19,178 nucleotides of DNA from Microcystis aeruginosa W13-11 (GTDB taxonomy: Bacteria; Cyanobacteriota; Cyanobacteriia; Cyanobacteriales; Microcystaceae), in assembly GCA_009995705.1 (NCBI GenBank), contig JAADBR010000077.1, positions 1-19,178 of the forward strand, read 5' to 3'. Of the stretch, positions 15,949-19,178 are shown one piece after another (position 1 is the stretch's first letter; every line of letters begins with the position of its first letter). The notes beneath the pieces were generated by a model. That model had not been told where the DNA came from and did not search any database. It saw only the letters and a list, made by a program, of their open reading frames with translations. The translations under genes and the position numbers were made by a program.

Positions 15949-18387
15949 TTGAAGCGATCGCTAGATAGGAGACAGGAATTAATTATTGTCAGTATTATTT
16001 GGATATTAGGGATATTAGTCGATAGATTCTGGTTTAGTCTCGATCATACCATTCCTGCTTGGGATCAGGCCGATTATCTCAACGGTGGGATTATCTATAC
16101 CCAAGCTTTCCAGAATCCGCGCTGGTTTGATGGGGATTGGTGGCGCGGTTTATGGCTAATGTCGCCGAAAATTCCCCCTTTAACCTATCTTTTAACGATT
16201 CCCTTCTTTAATCTCTTTGGTGTTAGCGTTGACGCGGGTATGTGGGTAATGGCCATCTATAGCGCCCTACTGCTCTTTTCTGTGTACGGATTGGGAATTA
16301 TCCTCTTTAATGGGACTGTAGCACTCTGGGCAGTCCTAATCTGTCAATTTCTCCCCGGTTTATACTATTATCGCCTCGAATATCTCTTAGATTTTCCCTT
16401 AGCGGCAATTGTAACGTTTTCTTACTTCTGCTTGACATGGTGGCGATTTAGTGGCCAAGGCTGGCTAAAAGCGATCGCTTTGGGGATTTCTTTCGGTTTA
16501 GGGATGTTAGTCAAACAAACCGCCCTATTTTTCCTCTTTTTACCGATTTTGTGGGTATTGGGCGAAAATCTCCGACGAAAACGTTGGGGTAATCTAGCGC
16601 AATTAATGCTGAGTTTTTTGACGGCAGCATTGTTAATGTTTCCCTGGTATCGGACGAATTGGTTATTAATGTTAACTGCGGGCAAACGTGCCACGGTAGA
16701 TTCGGCGATTTTGGAGGGAGATCCGCCTCTTACCAGTCCAGATGCCTGGACATTTTACGCCCAAGTTTTACCCTATTTTCTTTCCTGGGTATTGTTATTA
16801 GTTCCCGTGGTGGGATTATTAATCTCATTACGTCATAGAAAAACCGAAGATAAGGTTAATCGTCCTGTGTGGATTTGGTTAGGAGTTTTTCTGCTGGGGG
16901 GATACCTATTATCATCCCTAAATATCAATAAAGATGCTCGTTATATCTTGCCGCTTTTACCGACTTTATCCTTAATTTTATCCGTTGGTTTATTATCTTG
17001 GCGCGGTCGTTTTGCCCCCGGTATCCGTTGGGGAACGATAACTATTGCCGCTATCCTCACCAGCTTAAATTTATTTCCCTTGGGGGGAGATATAAGTACT
17101 AACGTTTTCAGTGCCGAATTACAACACCATCCCTATCTAAAAACTGGTTGGCAGCATGAAGAAGTAGTTAAAGAGATTCTAGCCGATTCTCCCTATCTTC
17201 GCAGCACTCTAGGGGTTTTACCTTCCACCCCGGAATTAAATCAACATACCTTCTCTTTCTACGGTGGTAAACATAATTCCCAGGTTGCCGGGAGACAGGT
17301 GGGAGTTAGGGAAGAAGATATAGAAAAGGATGTCAATTCTTTAGATTGGTTTTTAACTAAAACTGGTGAACAGGGTTCCGTCCCCGATGTCCAGAAAAAA
17401 ATTGTTAATCGGGTCGCCACTGGTCCAGATTTCCAAGTAGAAAAAACTTGGCAGCTGCCGGATGATAGTACCCTGTCCCTACACCGAAAAATATATCCTT
17501 CCGTCACGGTTAAACCCCTTGAAAATGCGCCAAAACGGGTGGAATTAAGAGAGATTGCCATTGCCGAAAAAGCCTCTCCTAATCAACCAATTCCCGTGGT
17601 TTACAAATGGGCAGGAGACTGGCAACAATTAAAGTCAGGGATAGTAATTTTAACTTGGCAAGAAGCGGACGGTAAGGATTATTGGATGCACGATCACGGT
17701 ATTGCTATGGGGGGATTAATGGCAGAAAAATTAACTCCAGAAGAGCAACAAAAGGGTTTTGAAGTCACTGAAAAAACCGCCATGCAGTCAGCAGCAACCC
17801 CCGGAGTTTATCGCTTATCTGCTGTCTATCTCAATCGGGAAACTGGCGAAACCTATCCGATTAAAACTAATGCTGAAATTACCATCGATCCTCAAGTTGC
17901 CAAGTTAGCAACTCCCCAATTAGATTTAGTGACCCAATTGCGCTTAAAGTCGGCTAATATTGGTCAAGGATTAACGGGTATTGAACCAATTTTTGAGTTA
18001 ACTAATCGTATCAATCAATACGATTCGATTCAGGATTATGTGCTGCAAGCAGACAAGGCTTTTTCCTATCGTTTACAGCAACAAAACCCCCCCGATAAAT
18101 TATCTTTAGCCTACGGATTAGCAATTTCTAAGGTATTACAACAGGATGTGGCAGGGGCAATAAAAGCCACGGAGGAAATGATTAAAATTGACCCCTATAA
18201 TCCCTATCATTATGCTTATCAAGGTTTTATTTATCTCTACGATTGGCAACCGCAAGCAGCCCAAAAAGTCTTAGATAAAGCTAGACAATTAAATCCCGAT
18301 AGTGAGGAAATTAAGACTTTAAATGCAGTGGCTGCCTTGATGGGGGGAAATCTCGTTAAAGCTTGGCAATTATGGCAGTCAAATTAA
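15949..18387 (+). CDS. GT-C glycosyltransferase, PMT/GT39-like, with C-terminal TPR
   Basis: The 812-residue protein has about ten to twelve membrane segments in the first 380 residues. In the first loop AWDQADY (D39, D42) sits where GT-C enzymes carry the catalytic Asp, as in dolichol/undecaprenyl-phosphate mannose-using family 39 and ArnT-type transferases. A large soluble part follows (about 380-690), probably periplasmic. The end (about 705-812) contains helix pairs with TPR-like patterns: AIKATEEMIKIDPYNPYHYAYQG and ARQLNPDSEEIK (in pieces). The sugar and acceptor are unknown. The start is TTG at 15949, supported by AGGGAGAA at 15935-15942; a HIP1 octamer follows. The fusion to a TPR end is less common for this family. 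Confidence 0.82.
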   Translation: MKRSLDRRQELIIVSIIWILGILVDRFWFSLDHTIPAWDQADYLNGGIIYTQAFQNPRWFDGDWWRGLWLMSPKIPPLTYLLTIPFFNLFGVSVDAGMWVMAIYSALLLFSVYGLGIILFNGTVALWAVLICQFLPGLYYYRLEYLLDFPLAAIVTFSYFCLTWWRFSGQGWLKAIALGISFGLGMLVKQTALFFLFLPILWVLGENLRRKRWGNLAQLMLSFLTAALLMFPWYRTNWLLMLTAGKRATVDSAILEGDPPLTSPDAWTFYAQVLPYFLSWVLLLVPVVGLLISLRHRKTEDKVNRPVWIWLGVFLLGGYLLSSLNINKDARYILPLLPTLSLILSVGLLSWRGRFAPGIRWGTITIAAILTSLNLFPLGGDISTNVFSAELQHHPYLKTGWQHEEVVKEILADSPYLRSTLGVLPSTPELNQHTFSFYGGKHNSQVAGRQVGVREEDIEKDVNSLDWFLTKTGEQGSVPDVQKKIVNRVATGPDFQVEKTWQLPDDSTLSLHRKIYPSVTVKPLENAPKRVELREIAIAEKASPNQPIPVVYKWAGDWQQLKSGIVILTWQEADGKDYWMHDHGIAMGGLMAEKLTPEEQQKGFEVTEKTAMQSAATPGVYRLSAVYLNRETGETYPIKTNAEITIDPQVAKLATPQLDLVTQLRLKSANIGQGLTGIEPIFELTNRINQYDSIQDYVLQADKAFSYRLQQQNPPDKLSLAYGLAISKVLQQDVAGAIKATEEMIKIDPYNPYHYAYQGFIYLYDWQPQAAQKVLDKARQLNPDSEEIKTLNAVAALMGGNLVKAWQLWQSN

Positions 18388-18488
18388 AATAGAGTGGGAG
18401 ATGGGGAAAAGGGAGGCTTACAAGGCTTCACCCCAACCTACGTTCATCTTATACTTAATTCCACCCACCTACCTAAAAGGAGAATCTG

Positions 18489-18863
18489 ATGTTCAAACTC
18501 GATACTTGCTGTACCCTCGTACCCTACTTTGAAGTACCAGAAGGAAAAATTGCTGCGTTTAAGGAACTAGGACCCAAGTTCGTTGAGAGAACCTGCACCG
18601 AAGATGGCTGTATCCATTATGCTTTTTCCTTTAGCGGCAATATTGTTCATTGCCGCGAGGGTTACGTCGATGCCTCCGCAGTTCTTGCTCACCTGCAAAA
18701 CGTTGGGGAACTGTTAGACGAAGTTCTCAAAATCGCCAAGATTATTCGCCTAGAAGTTCACGCTCCCGCTGCCGAAATCGAAAAGCTGCGAGAGCCGTTG
18801 GCTTCTCTTAACCCTCAGTTCTTCATTCTCGACGAAGGTATTCGCCGCACCAGCGAAGCCTAA
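18489..18863 (+). CDS. Small ABM-like protein (quinol monooxygenase fold)
   Basis: The 124-residue product resembles the antibiotic-biosynthesis-monooxygenase (ABM) dimeric alpha-beta barrel fold. It has a YFEVPEGKIAAFKELGPKF start, a GCIHYAFSFSG middle strand and a REGYVDASAVLAHLQNVG helix, quoted from residues 13 to about 70. No cofactor is needed by most ABM enzymes, and the substrate is not evident. The ATG has a strong ribosome site, AAAGGAG at 18476-18482. It is 102 bases downstream of the glycosyltransferase gene and convergent with psbA. It may be its own transcription unit. Family assignment is moderate. Confidence 0.7.
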   Translation: MFKLDTCCTLVPYFEVPEGKIAAFKELGPKFVERTCTEDGCIHYAFSFSGNIVHCREGYVDASAVLAHLQNVGELLDEVLKIAKIIRLEVHAPAAEIEKLREPLASLNPQFFILDEGIRRTSEA

Positions 18864-19067
18864 CCGCGGACTGACACAAAAGAGAAGGAGTAAACTAGAG
18901 AGTGTAAGTAAAGGCTCCTACAGGGTGTGGGGGATAGGATGTAGGGATAAATCTTAAGACTAGCCAAAGAATTGAAAGTTATTTCAGCCAACCCAAATCA
19001 ATTAGCCTGATTGTACTCCATTATCCCTAGATTCTGGCATCTTCTCTGAAAGTAATCGGAAAGAAAC
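18864..19067. other. Intergenic region with a short shared motif
   Basis: No gene is seen between the ABM-like gene and the psbA terminator. The 13-mer ACAGGGTGTGGGG at 18920-18932 is identical to 7976-7988 next to the island repeat, consistent with a dispersed GC-rich intergenic repeat. Confidence 0.4.
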
Positions 19068-19098
19068 AAAAAAGCACCCCCTCGCGGGAGTGCCTTTT
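19068..19098. terminator. psbA terminator, bidirectional
   Basis: GCACCCCC (19074-19081) pairs with GGGAGTGC (19086-19093), with one G-U pair on the psbA strand, around a TCGC loop. Six Ts follow on the minus strand (19068-19073) and four on the plus strand, so it can end psbA and also transcripts from the ABM-like gene. Confidence 0.88.
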
Positions 19099-19113
19099 CG
19101 TTCAGACTAGGAA

Positions 19114-19178
19114 TTAACCATTGATAGCAGGAGCAGTCAGAGCCACAGGAGCCTGTTCGCCACTAGCCAAGTCTAAGG
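19114..19178 (-). CDS. psbA: Photosystem II D1 protein, C-terminal end only
   Basis: Only the last 20 codons and the TAA (19114-19116) are in the window; the rest lies beyond position 19178. The residues read LDLASGEQAPVALTAPAING, the conserved D1 tail. The protease CtpA cuts after the Ala of LDLA, removing the 16-residue extension; the Asp and the new Ala carboxylate then bind the Mn4CaO5 cluster. Sixteen residues of extension are the cyanobacterial norm. Which psbA copy this is cannot be told. Confidence 0.96.
   Translation of the reverse strand, partial: LDLASGEQAPVALTAPAING

Overview
The window looks like chromosomal DNA of a cyanobacterium. It carries a plant-type zeta-carotene desaturase, the alkane pair ado and aar, the 3' end of psbA (photosystem II D1), a PEP-CTERM protein, and six copies of the HIP1 octamer GCGATCGC (4857, 10006, 10654, 13764, 15954 and 16471). 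A DUF29 gene, a decayed DUF3782-type gene, a broken VapC gene and short dispersed intergenic repeats suggest Microcystis. The genus is my inference, not a computed match.

Layout. Positions 113-502 hold a VapC-like toxin pseudogene with a lost start and one internal stop. It is followed by nested inverted repeats and a secreted protein of unknown function (586-1308, minus). A SAM-dependent methyltransferase (1594-2370, plus) runs into the 3' end of uvrA (2327-5239, minus), and the two reading frames overlap by 44 bases. cysE (5337-6110, minus) lies upstream of uvrA on the same strand. A PEP-CTERM choice-of-anchor I protein (6282-7943, plus) comes next.

From 7945 to 9299 lies an accessory island. 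It contains a GC-rich hairpin and repeat cluster, an intact DUF29 gene and a DUF3782-type nuclease-fold pseudogene with two nonsense mutations. About 38 bp of imperfect inverted repeat bounds it on both sides, directly next to the stop codons of the two convergent flanking genes. Then, all on the minus strand and read from right to left, come a DUF58 membrane protein, the SRP RNA gene (ffs) and an MFS transporter whose reading frame starts in the SRP RNA terminator.

The right part is metabolic core. ado (13427-14122) and aar (12259-13278) convert fatty acyl-ACP to aldehyde and then to alkane. A terminator hairpin lies between them, so they may be separate transcription units. crtQ (14352-15812, minus) serves carotenoid synthesis. 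Divergent from it are a large GT-C (family 39-like) membrane glycosyltransferase with a C-terminal TPR-like region (15949-18387) and a small ABM-like protein (18489-18863). The window ends in the last 20 codons of psbA on the minus strand with its terminator.

Most of the window is ordinary core genome. The accessory points are the IR-bounded DUF29/DUF3782 island, the dead VapC gene and the repeats. I did not find a convincing new multi-gene system.
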